Source: Neocallimastix lanati (nom. inval.)
Lineage: Eukaryota; Neocallimastigomycota; Neocallimastigomycetes; Neocallimastigales; Neocallimastigaceae
Direction of reading: 5' to 3'
DNA length: 64,000 nt
Assembly: GCA_016946835.1 (NCBI GenBank)
Contig: JACVTC010000022.1
Location: 38,501-102,500, forward strand
The notes under the pieces are model-generated. The model was not told where the DNA came from. It was given only the letters and a program-made list of their open reading frames with translations, and searched no databases. The position numbers and the translations under genes were made by a program. Of this stretch, positions 10,701-21,430 are shown piece by piece; position 1 is the first letter of the stretch, and each line of letters opens with the position of its first letter.

Positions 10701-12486
10701 TCGCCATCAGTTTATTATTTATACTGATCATAAAAATTTAACCTTTCCTCGAAAACCCGAACTCCTTTCCCAACGTCAAATCCGTTGGTATGAATTCTTA
10801 TCTAGATTTGATTTTAAACTAATTTACAGAGCTGGTAAAAAGTCAGGTAAACCAGATATTTTATCAAGACGTAGTGATCATTTATTTGCTAGTGTTCGTC
10901 CTATTTCATGCGTTATTAATTCATGTAGTTTTAAGAATGATTCTTTAATCTCCTCTATTCATGATTCTCTAGCTAATGATGAATTCTATTGCAAAATAAC
11001 TGAATTTCTTAAAAATGATAAATCAAAAGATCCCCCTTTTAGTAAAATCGATAAATTTTCTCTTGACAAAAATGGTTATTTACTTTTTGAAAATTTAATT
11101 TATGTTCCCAATAAAATTAGAATAAGAGTTTTGGAACTCCATCATGACTCTATTTCTGCTGGTCATTTTGGAATTAATAAAACTATTGAACTTATTTCTC
11201 GTAATTTCTGGTGGCCTAATTTACAAAAAGATGTTAAAATGTTTATTAAATCTTGTGAAATTTGTTCAAAATCCAAAATCCCAAGACATAAGCCATATGG
11301 TTTACTTTCTCCACTTTCTACACCAAATAGAGCCTGGTCTGCTATCTCTATGGATTTTATTGTTGAACTTCCGAAATCCAAAGATATGACCACTATAATG
11401 GTTGTTGTGGATCGCTTAACTAAAATGGCTCATTTTATACCATTTAGATGTCTTCCTACTGCTTCTATTGCTGCTGATTCTTTCATTGCTAATATTTTTA
11501 AACTTCATGGTTTCCCCGATTCTATTATTTCTGATCGTGGTTCTCAATTTACCTCTGATTTTTGGAATCGTCTTTGCTCTCTTTTAAATATTAAGCATTC
11601 TTTTTCTACTGCTAATCACCCGCAGACTGATGGTCAAACGGAGAGGGTGAACTCGATATTGGAACAATATCTTCGTTGTTTCATTAACGAAAAACAAAAT
11701 AATTGGTTTGATTTATTACCTTTTGCAGAATTTTCTTATAACAATACTTTACAACAATCAATAAATCAATCACCATTTTTTGCAAATTATGGATTTAATC
11801 CAAAGTTTAATCCTGAGATTCCTTCAAACGAGAATCCACATAGAGCTGAAAAAAGAATATTGAATATTAACGAAAACATAAAATTTTTAAAAGAAAATTT
11901 AGAACAAGCGAAAAAGACTTATAAAAAATATGCAGATTTAAAAAGAATGGATTCTCCTGATTTTAAAGTAGGAAATAAAGTTTATCTTTTAAAGGGTAAT
12001 ACAACAAAGAAAAATAAAAAATTATCTGATCAACTAATAGGACCCTTTGAAATCATTAGAAAAGTTAGTGATTTAGCGTATGAACTTAAACTTCCTAATA
12101 ATATGCGCTGTCACCCTGTATTCCATGTTTCGCTCCTCGAACCTTACCATGAAAATGAATTCCCAAACAGAAGAAATACTCGTAGAAGAAATATTAATCT
12201 TACTACGGATACAATTAATAGAAGTCCTGAAAGAATAATTAAAATGAAAACTTTTAACAATAAAAATCGTTACTTGATTAAATGGAAAGGATGCGATTCT
12301 AATGAAAATACTTGGATCGATGAAGATCAAATTTTTGATAAACAATTAATACAAGAATACTATAGAAAAGAAAAGAAGAATAAATCTTCGAATATTAACA
12401 ATGAATTTTGCCAACTACCTGAAGATTCGAACGAGTACTATGTTAGGCATAAATATCAACCTTTTGTGATCGATCTTCCTTCCTAA
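7717..12486 (+). CDS. Chromovirus Gag-Pol polyprotein, single open frame
   Basis: One frame encodes the whole polyprotein, ~1589 residues from the first ATG (7717); the frame is open upstream to 7651 but without ATG. In order: Gag capsid region; zinc knuckle C-Y-Y-C..GH..C (from base 8470); aspartic protease LIDSGSD (8743) with ILGLPW; a Lys/Asp/Ser-rich linker; reverse transcriptase with YIDDI (10075-10089); RNase H starting ETDAS (10522); integrase zinc region HH..C-E-I-C (11140); DDE core with D at 11350-11355, D at 11533 and E at 11641 (35-residue gap); and a C-terminal chromodomain (YLIKWKG..ENTWIDE, ~12230-12370). The order RT-RNase H-integrase plus chromodomain marks a chromovirus. The family is known to fuse Gag and Pol in one frame. 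Confidence 0.95.
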   Translation: MNQANNQGFLRNTQKTVNDPPLFSGIKREFDGFLTRAEIAMESNPHGINNDIAKVKFIISYLIGEPLDWASSLRRNNDEILNSYENFINELRARYGEEEVNTVIANGKLCSIRQHKFGHVNDYINEFNKVARNSDFNESAKIYMFIKGLHYKMREHLAVVNPNPNNLRALFTDVISIESLTKRHSINEFYFHQYNHRNNASSSTQLTNNDPMEVDLYRIKRGQRNTNYFPSNKKLYQETVNSKEEERRKGLCYYCKQPGHLKFNCPNKKRPATVKMINKKERNDNIASTSLRRIRRINSQEDILKVRKIVEEQNSLLTKKSNIIDFYIKTNDTEEVKARVLIDSGSDLNFIHPEFAKAFGIKTQQIEEPFRVTGLGYGISTVKKETEKCILRLKNHLETIQLYVLRIPDVDIILGLPWIEKHSPYNYHDAKKISFGSGFCARHCNNGKRKRKNKIKNKKKNKGKESATDLEENKIIEDSRKRKSFFESDSESDSEEEISIRGRRTRIRTCTEFINSDSDSDINDTFMLDNFSDSISDSDNFGDSDDIIVMNCDSKISKNSLKILKKICESSKCKKLNVIEKCNNENNNLNKDDEKVEVPEIYLMFKEVFNENNCNVLPPHRNYDCEIKLKDNCSLFYGPLYPLTETEREELKKYLEENLKKGFIRKSSSPAGAPILFVRKKDGTYRLVIDYRKLNEMTIRNSYPLPLISELLDRVKGAKYFTKLDLKSAYNLVRIKEGDEYKTAFRTRYGHFEYLVMPFGLKNAPATFQHFINDVLSDYLDDFVISYIDDILIYSNTLEEHHVHVKKVLRKLLENHLVVKLEKCEFDVTETTFLGYVLSRDGIKMDKEKVKAILDWPVPTNVKEIQSFIGLCNYYRIFIKDFAKIANPLHKLTRKNVPFNWSSEQQKAFDTLKELFTTAPILKHPDSNKQFIVETDASNFDVGAILSQEFDGHLHPIAFISTSLTKSQRNYPIYDKELLAIKVALEGWRHYLEGARHQFIIYTDHKNLTFPRKPELLSQRQIRWYEFLSRFDFKLIYRAGKKSGKPDILSRRSDHLFASVRPISCVINSCSFKNDSLISSIHDSLANDEFYCKITEFLKNDKSKDPPFSKIDKFSLDKNGYLLFENLIYVPNKIRIRVLELHHDSISAGHFGINKTIELISRNFWWPNLQKDVKMFIKSCEICSKSKIPRHKPYGLLSPLSTPNRAWSAISMDFIVELPKSKDMTTIMVVVDRLTKMAHFIPFRCLPTASIAADSFIANIFKLHGFPDSIISDRGSQFTSDFWNRLCSLLNIKHSFSTANHPQTDGQTERVNSILEQYLRCFINEKQNNWFDLLPFAEFSYNNTLQQSINQSPFFANYGFNPKFNPEIPSNENPHRAEKRILNINENIKFLKENLEQAKKTYKKYADLKRMDSPDFKVGNKVYLLKGNTTKKNKKLSDQLIGPFEIIRKVSDLAYELKLPNNMRCHPVFHVSLLEPYHENEFPNRRNTRRRNINLTTDTINRSPERIIKMKTFNNKNRYLIKWKGCDSNENTWIDEDQIFDKQLIQEYYRKEKKNKSSNINNEFCQLPEDSNEYYVRHKYQPFVIDLPS

Positions 12487-12521
12487 TGTTAATCTCGCAG
12501 GAGCTCGACTTAAAGGGCGAG

Positions 12522-13297
12522 ATTGTAAAGATATTATTAATATCTTTAAATAATTTTAATTAAATTTAATCATAAATTTAAGTAAAATTAAAATAAATTT
12601 ATTTGAAATCACGTGTATAAAATTATTGAAAATATTTTTAACATAATTTCGATTTTTTCCCAATCATACTAATAAATTAAAAATTTCTCTTGTGAAACTA
12701 GTATTTGAAAATCATTTCTTTTTATGTAATTTAATTTAAATAATAAGAGTTAAGGTTTTTCACAAGATAAATTAACAACATGAAACTATGCAATTAGTCA
12801 TGTTGAAACTTACGGCATTTTATGCTAAATTTATATTAAATAATTATGACAACTTTTATATTATTTTTAAATAGAAAATATATAATAAATTTACTAATAA
12901 TATTTAAATAATAAATAAATAATAAATGAACTCAATTAGAATTGATTATATTTATTTTAGTTATTAATTATAATTCTCTTTATTTAGTAATAGTTAATTA
13001 TTTATTATTAGTTTAGGTTAGTATTGTTTTTAAATAAATAGCTAGATAATATAATTCAATAGGAATTATATATTATAAATGTAATAAGATAAAAATATAA
13101 ATAGTTATCAAATTTCATGTATTTTAATCGATGTAATTGTTATTAACGATTTCTTGTTAATAACACTTTAAAATAAATAAAGATTTTAATATTTAAAAAA
13201 TTAATAAAACTTGTTCTTTAAAACTATTATTTTGTGTTTTAGTGTTATTATTGAAGTGTTGATTTATAATCTATTTTTTTACCAAAACTTTATAATA
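12522..13297 (+). repeat. 3' LTR of nested chromovirus
   Basis: Same sequence as 6304-7079, with one difference noticed. It follows the purine tract at ~12508-12521 and is followed by the target duplicate ATGCA (13298-13302). Confidence 0.9.
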
Positions 13298-13302
13298 ATG
13301 CA

Positions 13303-16300
13303 CTGCGAATGAGATATCTGGCCTTGTTGATTTTGCCAAGTATATTAATGATCCAATAGCACTTTTGTATACTGTTATGTCGAAATTTGGATCATTATTT
13401 AATTTGTTATTAACTCCAGTACATGGTGTTTTACATTTTTTAATATTTTTTATATTATAATTGTTTAATAAATTTTCGATAAAATTTTTTTGAGAAATAT
13501 AATATGAATTATTATAAAATTCAATTTTAATTCCTAAAATATAATTTATATTTCCTGATTTAGAAATTTTAAATTTTAATTTTATTTTATTGACAATATC
13601 GTTGATCTCTTGAATAGTTCCAGTAATCAACATATCGTCCACATATAAGCCAATTATGCATAATAAATTGGCCTTTGAATATTTTTTAAAGATGCATGGT
13701 TCTGATTTTAATTTATCAAAACCATTTTGGGTTAAGAAAGAAGATATAGTCTCATACCATTGTCTTCCAGACTGTTTGAGACCATAAAGTGCTTTATTCA
13801 AGCGCCAAAAACCTTTCTTATAATTAGCGTCACCTGGAGATATAGTTGTGTATATTACTTTATCCAGGTTTGCATTTAAATAGGCCGCTTTAATATCCAA
13901 TTGATGGATATTCCACTTTAATTTGGCGGCCAAAGCGATAATCAATTTTATGCTATCGCTATTTAAGGTGGGGGAATAGGTTAATTCATAATCTATTCCT
14001 TCCTTTTGATTGAAGCCTCTTGCGACCAATCTAGCCTTATATTTTTCAATAAGGTTTTGGTCGTTAAGCTTTATGTTGAATACCCATTTAGTGGTTATAA
14101 CAGTGCTACCCTCCGGTACCTTTTGGACGAACGTCATGATATTATTGCTGTAAAGATTATCCAGCTCATCATAGATGGCTTGGATCCATTTATCTTTATC
14201 AGCTGAATTCATGGCCATTCGGAAGGTGAGTGGTGGAGAGGTGGTGATTGATAAGACCATATCACTGTCATGAAATGAGCTTTGAGCACGTGTCCAATCC
14301 AAATTATACACAACACGTGACTGAATATCAAAGGGTATGGAAATGTTGTGTAACCCTTTTTCCACGTCATTTTGAGAAACTTTCGTGGAATTAATATTTA
14401 CTTCATCACGTGACTCGTAAACAGGAAATGCATCACCAAACATAGAATTATGTTCCGAAGGGGAGTTCAAGTCGAAGGGAAGATTCACAAAGAGTGTATG
14501 ATCAGAGTCTCTGGAGAACTCAGGTAGATCCGTAAATTTATCTTCAAAGAAAGTTGCCTCTCTTGTTGAAACAACTTTATGGGAGCGGCAGTTAATAATA
14601 ATGTAAGAGTTTGAGAAAGTATTGATGCCCAGGAAGATACCTTTGTCGGAGTTTTCATTTAGTTTGGAGGCCTTATCTTGAAAGTTGTTATGATAAGCAA
14701 TACAACCAAAGACCTTAATTTTAGATAGATTAACTCTTTTACAATAAAAGAGCTCATTTGGGATATTATTTTGGATGCTACTATGAGGAGTAATATTGTA
14801 TAAAATAGTAGCATAAACGAGAGCAAAATCCCAAAATTTAATATTTAAATTAGCTTTGAACAAAATGGTTTTTATACAATTAATAATTGTTTGATTAAAT
14901 CTTTCTGCAATTCCATTATTTTGAGGATTATATGGAGGAGAGAAAGATTTAATAATACCATTTTGTTTGCAAAACTTTTGTACCTTTTTATTTTTATATT
15001 CTTTAGCGTTGTCGGATTTAAAATATTTAACGCTATAATTATTAAAGTGATTAAAAAGGTACTTAAAAAAATAAATGATAACATTTGTAGCCTCAGACTT
15101 TTCCTTAAGAAGGAAGGTTCAAGATTTTCTACAATGTTCATCAATGAAAGAAATGAAATATTTCTTTCCTGTAACTGAGGTTTCAAGAGGTCCAACTATA
15201 TCTGAATGAATGACCTCAAGATTATCAGAAGCCCGGGGAGGAATTTTATTTTGGGGGCTTCTCTTTAATTTGCAAATACTGCACTCAGGGCAGTTATTTA
15301 CAAGAGTGTTGTGATCTGAAAGATATGTGAAAATATCTTTATTGTAGAAATGGCCTAATCTGTTATGCCATAACTGCAGATCACTATTATTATTGTCCTC
15401 AAGGTTTGATAAAATATTAGATCCCTGTAAAATTGGGATTCTAATAATATTATCTTGGTTATAAAAATAACCTAAGGTTGAGTTATCCTTAGAGGATGAT
15501 AATTTAACGAAGGTTTTATTATCTATAGTTCCAGTACTAAAGAGAATACCTTCGGAGGCTAATTTAATTCCACTAATAAGGTTCTTATTTACATTCTTGG
15601 AATAAAGAACTCTATTTAAGGTAACCGGAAAATTGTTAATGATACCATGAAAAGTACCATAACCCTCAAAGGTACAGGTAGTGTTGTTGGCACATCGTAG
15701 AACCATCTTGTTTGGAACGAAATTAGAAAGTAAAGACTTATCCCTTGTGATGTGTTCACAAGCACCGGTGTCAAGGGTCCATAGAGATGACTTGGTGTTT
15801 GTCACATGATCAATACCATTTTGTGTAATTGGATCACGTGAATATTGGTCACAATTTTGACACAAAACATTTAAGTTTTGTCCTGGAGAAACGTTTCCAA
15901 TGTTAAACTCAGAAGTTTCTAGAAGATCACGTGCAAACTTAAAATTATGTTCGTGATCCATAAAATGACTGTCCATGGTGGCTGGTTCGAGACTATCCAT
16001 GTCGTCTTTGAACTTGTTATTAATGTCTTCATAAGATAGGTTCTTGAATTTTTCAATATTGCTAAGATTTTTCTTGTAATTCTTCTTCTTCTTGGAGTGA
16101 TTTCCCTTGGTCTTCAGATTGTAACGGCATTCCTTGGTGGTGTGTCCGGTTATATCGCAGATATGACAGAACTTCCTTTTGTAATCATTGATATTATCAA
16201 GGTCCATTGGGTCGACCCTGACTTCGTTAACTGTCGGATTATTTTTAGGTTTATTGATGTTTCTTTTCGATTTGTAGTTGTAAAAAGTAACAGTGTCCTT

Positions 16301-16930
16301 AATTTCATTATAAAATGCAGTCGGGTCAATATTAGCTCTAGGCTTGAATTCTTTAGCAAGATCTCTTGGAAGGGCTTCTTGCATAATAATTAATTTTTCA
16401 AGATTATTAATACGTAGATTTGTGTCGTCTAACACATTAAAAATTTCAACAATTTCATTTAGAACGTCCATTACGTTTTGAACGTTCTTAGCCTTGAGAT
16501 TATATATTCTGGCTAATAAGAGGCTATATTTTTCCTCTTCATCCCGATGATAGAGAAATTCTAATTTCTCGATTTTTTCTCGGGGATTATTAATGTTCTG
16601 AATGTACGTAAGTACTTTTTCAGTCACATTGGAGATAATAATTGAATTTACAGTGGCCTCTTTGGCTTCTGCCTCTTCCACTGTTTGGCGTATTCCTTGG
16701 ACGATATTTCGCTGACGGGCAAGAGCTTCGTCATCCCTTTGATCTTGAGGTAACTGGGCCAATCGAGCAGCTTCATTCGCAGCATCGCGGAGATCACTTC
16801 TTGCGTTATTGACTACATCAATAGTAATGTAGTCACTAAGTCTTTCAGAGCGTAAGTGGCTGGAAAGAAGAAGAAACCATTGATTGTAGTTTCTTCCATT
16901 AAGCTTAATTCCCAAATCGTATTTAGTCAT
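13303..16930 (-). CDS. copia Gag-Pol 5' part: Gag, protease, integrase, RT (broken)
   Basis: The minus strand starts at ATG 16930 (MTKYDLGIKLNG). Order: Gag; CCHC knuckle CHICDITGHTTKEC (~16121-16169); aspartic protease LDTGACEHI (~15750-15780); GAG-pre-integrase LWHNRLGHF..CPECSICK (~15260-15370); integrase starting VIHSDIVGP (~15200) down to ~14700; then a reverse transcriptase with TKWVFNIKLN, YKARLVARGF, QLDIKAAYLNA and YVDDML (~13628-13645). Integrase before reverse transcriptase is the copia order. The region ends where the chromovirus interrupts it. It is broken (about two breaks) and cannot act as it stands. Confidence 0.93.
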
Positions 16931-16973
16931 TGTTTTGCAGAAAAATAAAAATGTTTTCTTAATCTCAGAATGA

Positions 16974-16985
16974 GACTCTTAATCT
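16974..16985 (-). other. copia primer binding site, tRNA-Lys(CUU) anticodon arm
   Basis: Directly inside the 5' LTR the plus strand reads GACTCTTAATCT, the anticodon-arm sequence of eukaryotic tRNA-Lys(CUU) (anticodon CTT). The element's sense strand is its complement, as a primer site must be. Known copia-type elements can prime from an internally cut tRNA rather than its 3' end. The match is by eye against remembered tRNA sequence. Confidence 0.6.
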
Positions 16986-17239
16986 ATTATTTAATTAAAG
17001 TTATTTTATTTAAAATATATTTTATTTATATATTTATATATGAAAATATATAAAGGTAATTACAAAGATTTAAAGAGAAAATTTACATGTATTTATACTA
17101 ATTATGTGGCTTGTTCTAGACTAAAATTAATTTATACATTAATTTATACATTTGATTTAAATCATTGTTTTATATTATTATTTATATTTTTTAAATTATT
17201 CATTTATTAAATTTTGTTTCTAGATTAGATATAATAGCA
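16986..17239 (-). repeat. copia 5' LTR
   Basis: Matches 4867-5120. On the minus strand it begins TGCTATTATATC at 17239 and abuts the primer site at 16985. ATTAT (17240-17244) is the target duplicate. Confidence 0.9.
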
Positions 17240-17244
17240 ATTAT

Positions 17245-17626
17245 AAAAGAGAAAAATATTTAGAAATAGTTTTATTTCTTTGTCCAAGAATAAGAAATAG
17301 TAGATTAGTGTAATTCTTGAGATCAGAATATGAAAATAAATATTAATTTTAGGAATAAATATTAGTTTACATTTTAAATAATGATAAGTAAATGTAATTT
17401 TTCTAAATAAATAAAATATAAATAAAATTATTTTTATAAAACATATAAATTATATCCCCCAAATAAAGAATAAACCTTAAAAGAGCCGAACCTGAACCTT
17501 AACTTCGTACTTTATCACTTGGTTGTTTATAGGAATTAAAAATTAAAAAGTGAAATATTAAATAAAGTTTTAAATTAAACCATAAACATCTTTATTAAAT
17601 CCACATATCAAATAAATAAGCAAGTC
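17245..17626. other. AT-rich spacer, nothing recognised
   Basis: No open frame of note on either strand. It includes a small CCCCCAAATAAAGAA patch at ~17456. Without the copia insertion this DNA would join directly to the sequence left of 4861. Confidence 0.5.
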
Positions 17627-18270
17627 TATTTTATTTTATTTTATTTTATTTTATTTTATTTTATTTTATTTTATTTTATTTTATTTTATTTTATTTTATT
17701 TTATTTTATTTTATTTTATTTTATTTTATTTTATTTTATTTTATTTTATTTTATTTTATTTTATTTTATTTTATTTTATTTTATTTTATTTTATTTTATT
17801 TTATTTTATTTTATTTTATTTTATTTTATTTTATTTTATTTTATTTTATTTTATTTTATTTTATTTTATTTTATTTTATTTTATTTTATTTTATTCAATC
17901 CGTACTTTATATTTATATTTCAACTATTTTTATTTTATTTTATTTTATTCAATCTGTACTTTATATTCATATTCTACTATTTATTTTATTTTATTTTATT
18001 TTATTTTATTTTATTTTATTTTATTTTATTTTATTTTATTTTATTTTATTTTATTTTATTCAATCTGTACTTCATATTTATATTTCTACTATTTATTTTA
18101 TTTTATTTTATTTTATTTTATTTTATTTTATTCAATCTGTACTTTATATTTAATATTCTACTATTTATTCTGTTTTATTTTATTTTATTTTATTTTATTC
18201 AATCTGTACTTTATATTTAATATTCTACTATTTATTCTGTTTTATTTTTTTTTATTTTATTTTATTTTAA
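17627..18270. repeat. (TTTTA)n array with an interspersed ~40-bp unit
   Basis: About 260 bases of pure TTTTA repeat (17630-17893) are followed by alternating TTTTA blocks and a non-repetitive unit CAATCTGTACTTTATATTTA..TTCTACTATTTATT. I count five unit copies (near 17895, 17949, 18060, 18131, 18199), each slightly different. The same compound repeat occurs in reverse orientation at 53978-54273. Confidence 0.9.
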
Positions 18271-19574
<1,304 letters not shown>

Positions 19575-20161
19575 GTTAAAAGGAAAAAAATTATGCTTTC
19601 AAAGTTAAAAAAAAAAACAAAAATAAAAAATATAAAAAGAGTAATTTTTCCTTCTAATTCATTTAACCATTTCAGAGACTAAAACCTTTATAATTATTAT
19701 ATTACTGTTTATTATTAAACTATCAATGATTATAATGATCACTTCACAATAACGATTACTCTTTTATAATTACTATTCAATACGAATTCAATATTTTCTA
19801 TTCCCTATTTGCTAATTCACCTTCATCTATCATTATTCATGATTTCCTTTTTTTTTTAAAAAAAAAAAAAATTTAAAATCATGAAAAAAAAATATTAATG
19901 ATTACTCCAATTCGTATATGCATGTATATTTTAATATATATATAATATGTGTTTTTATATATTAAACATTTAAAAAATGATCTTTTATTAATTTATTTTT
20001 ATTATATTTTATATTGATATATTTACATTATAATTATTATATTTATTTATTAATTATTTATTTATTTTATTAAAATTAATAATTAATTTAATTAATTAAT
20101 TAGTTCAAATCATTTACTTCATTATTAAATTACAAATTTGGTTTTATCAAAAAGGTAAAAA

Positions 20162-20204
<43 letters not shown>

Positions 20205-20450
20205 TTCAAAAAAATAAAAAATAAAAAATAAAGAATAAAAAATAAAAAATAAAAAATAAAAAATAAAAAAAATAAAAAATAAAAAATAAAAAATAAAAAA
20301 TAAAAAATATAAAAAAAATATAAAATATAAAATATAAAAAATATAAAAATAAAAAATAAAAAATAAAAAATAAAAAAAAATAAAAAATAAAAAATAAAAA
20401 AAAAATAAAAAATAAAAAATAAAAAATATAAAAGATATAAAAATAAAAAA
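19575..20450. other. AT-rich spacer; AAAAAT tract ahead of a gene
   Basis: A patch of normal complexity (19650-19840) has no frame. From 20160 to 20450 comes a (TA)n run, then AAAAAT-type repeats that lead directly into the ATG at 20451, so this tract is the probable promoter and 5' UTR of that gene. Confidence 0.5.
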
Positions 20451-20977
20451 ATGAAGTGTTTAAATTTATTATTTTCTTTAGTAATGATATGTACTCTTCA
20501 ATGGGGAACTCATCTTATAGTCAAGGCTGATGTTCCAAAAGATATATATTTCCCTAAAAATAGTAATGGTGTTTCTCTTGATGACGGAAATAGGCAATTG
20601 TATATGGAAGAAAGTTTTTTTTTTTTTTAGGTGGTGATGAAAGATACAAACTTTATAATTGTAGATTCAATAACCCAGCTTATTCTGTATATTGTGAACT
20701 TACTAGAAAAAACATGCGTTACAGAGTAAAATATGTACTTGAAAATAAAATTACATACCAAAAATGTAATCTTGATAGGAAATACTTAAATAATGGTTAC
20801 TTTAAAAATGTATCTGTTAGAAATGATGACGAAAATACTCTTCCTTTTGGTAATATAAGTGAATATGAAAGTTTTGAAGGAAGTCATCGTAAAAATTATG
20901 GTCCATATGCTATATTTAGAACTAAAAACTGTAGTTTTGTTAGATTTACTCGTGAAATATATATTTATAAAATTTAA
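20451..20977 (+). pseudogene. Small secreted Cys-containing protein gene, frame broken in a T run
   Basis: ATG at 20451 opens a frame with a clear signal peptide (MKCLNLLLSLVMICTL..., probable cleavage after VKA). The mature part reads DVPKDIYFPKNSNGVSLDDGNR. A 14-base T run (20615-20628) then throws the frame into a TAG. Past it, another frame continues at once as GGDERYKLYNCRFNNPAYSVYCEL and on through FTREIYIYKI to the stop at 20977. That part holds four Cys spaced as two likely disulfide pairs. One base in the T run would explain the shift, so this may be a sequencing slip, a fresh pseudogene or a real length polymorphism. A 62-base intron ending in that TAG also restores frame, but its donor is weak. 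I recognise no family; a small secreted gut-fungus protein of ~170 residues is likely. Confidence 0.6.
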
Positions 20978-21430
20978 TTAACATAAATATTAAAATGAAA
21001 TAAATTGAATAAAAAAAATAGAAAAAAAAAATTAAAAAAAAAGTAGAATAAAATACAAAATAAAATAAACTCTATATTTAATGTAGAATAATTACAAAAT
21101 TAATTTTTTAAAATTCTTATTTAGGATAGTATTAATGATATTCTAAATAATTATTAAAATATTAGCATAAAATAATTCTATTAAATGTAAAAATAAAATT
21201 ATAAAAATAAAATAAAAATTAAAAATTAAAAATTTTAAATTAAATATTATAATTTTTTTTTATAATTTTTATTTATTATATAATATGATAAAAATTAATT
21301 TTCTAATATTATAAGAAAATAATTAGAATATTTTATATCTGTCAGTTTTTAATAATAGTAAAAAGAATAATAAAAATTATAATAATAATTAAAATAATAA
21401 TTTTGATAATACTAAATAATAATCAACCTT
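20978..21430. other. AT-rich spacer, nothing recognised
   Basis: 3' flank of the secreted-protein gene. No open frame or repeat of note. Confidence 0.5.

Larger units (their letters stand above)
6297..13302 (+). mobile_element. Ty3/gypsy chromovirus, looks whole, nested in copia
   Basis: A full-length element has LTRs of ~776 bp at both ends (6304-7079, 12522-13297) and one long gag-pol frame between them. I noticed a single difference between the LTRs (6860 region versus its partner), so it is very young. ATGCA flanks it at 6297-6301 and 13298-13302. It lies antisense to the copia element, within the reverse transcriptase/RNase H region of that element. A purine-rich tract (TAAAGGGCGAGA) precedes the 3' LTR. 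No break is seen. Confidence 0.93.
4861..17244 (-). mobile_element. Ty1/copia element, young, carrying two later insertions
   Basis: Two 254-bp LTRs (4867-5120 and 16986-17239) look identical over their length, and ATTAT flanks the element on both sides (4861-4865, 17240-17244). The order on the minus strand is 5' LTR, primer site, gag, protease, integrase, reverse transcriptase, RNase H, polypurine tract (5121-5132 region) and 3' LTR, which is Ty1/copia order. Two insertions split it: a SINE (5728-6258) and a chromovirus (6302-13297). Without them it is ~4.85 kb, a usual copia length. The coding region is broken, with about two breaks besides the insertions. Near-identical LTRs imply a recent insertion, so the nested elements are more recent still. 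Confidence 0.93.

Noticed and set aside
14891-15178. 95-residue plus-strand open frame
   Set aside because: Antisense to copia integrase; no independent signal.
17627-18270. CRISPR-like pattern of repeats and spacers
   Set aside because: The spaced units are themselves repeated and the rest is a 5-base microsatellite; eukaryotic context.
20568-20630. 62-base intron in the secreted-protein gene
   Set aside because: It would restore the frame, but the donor (GTGTTT) is weak and the removed part looks coding; kept only as an alternative.
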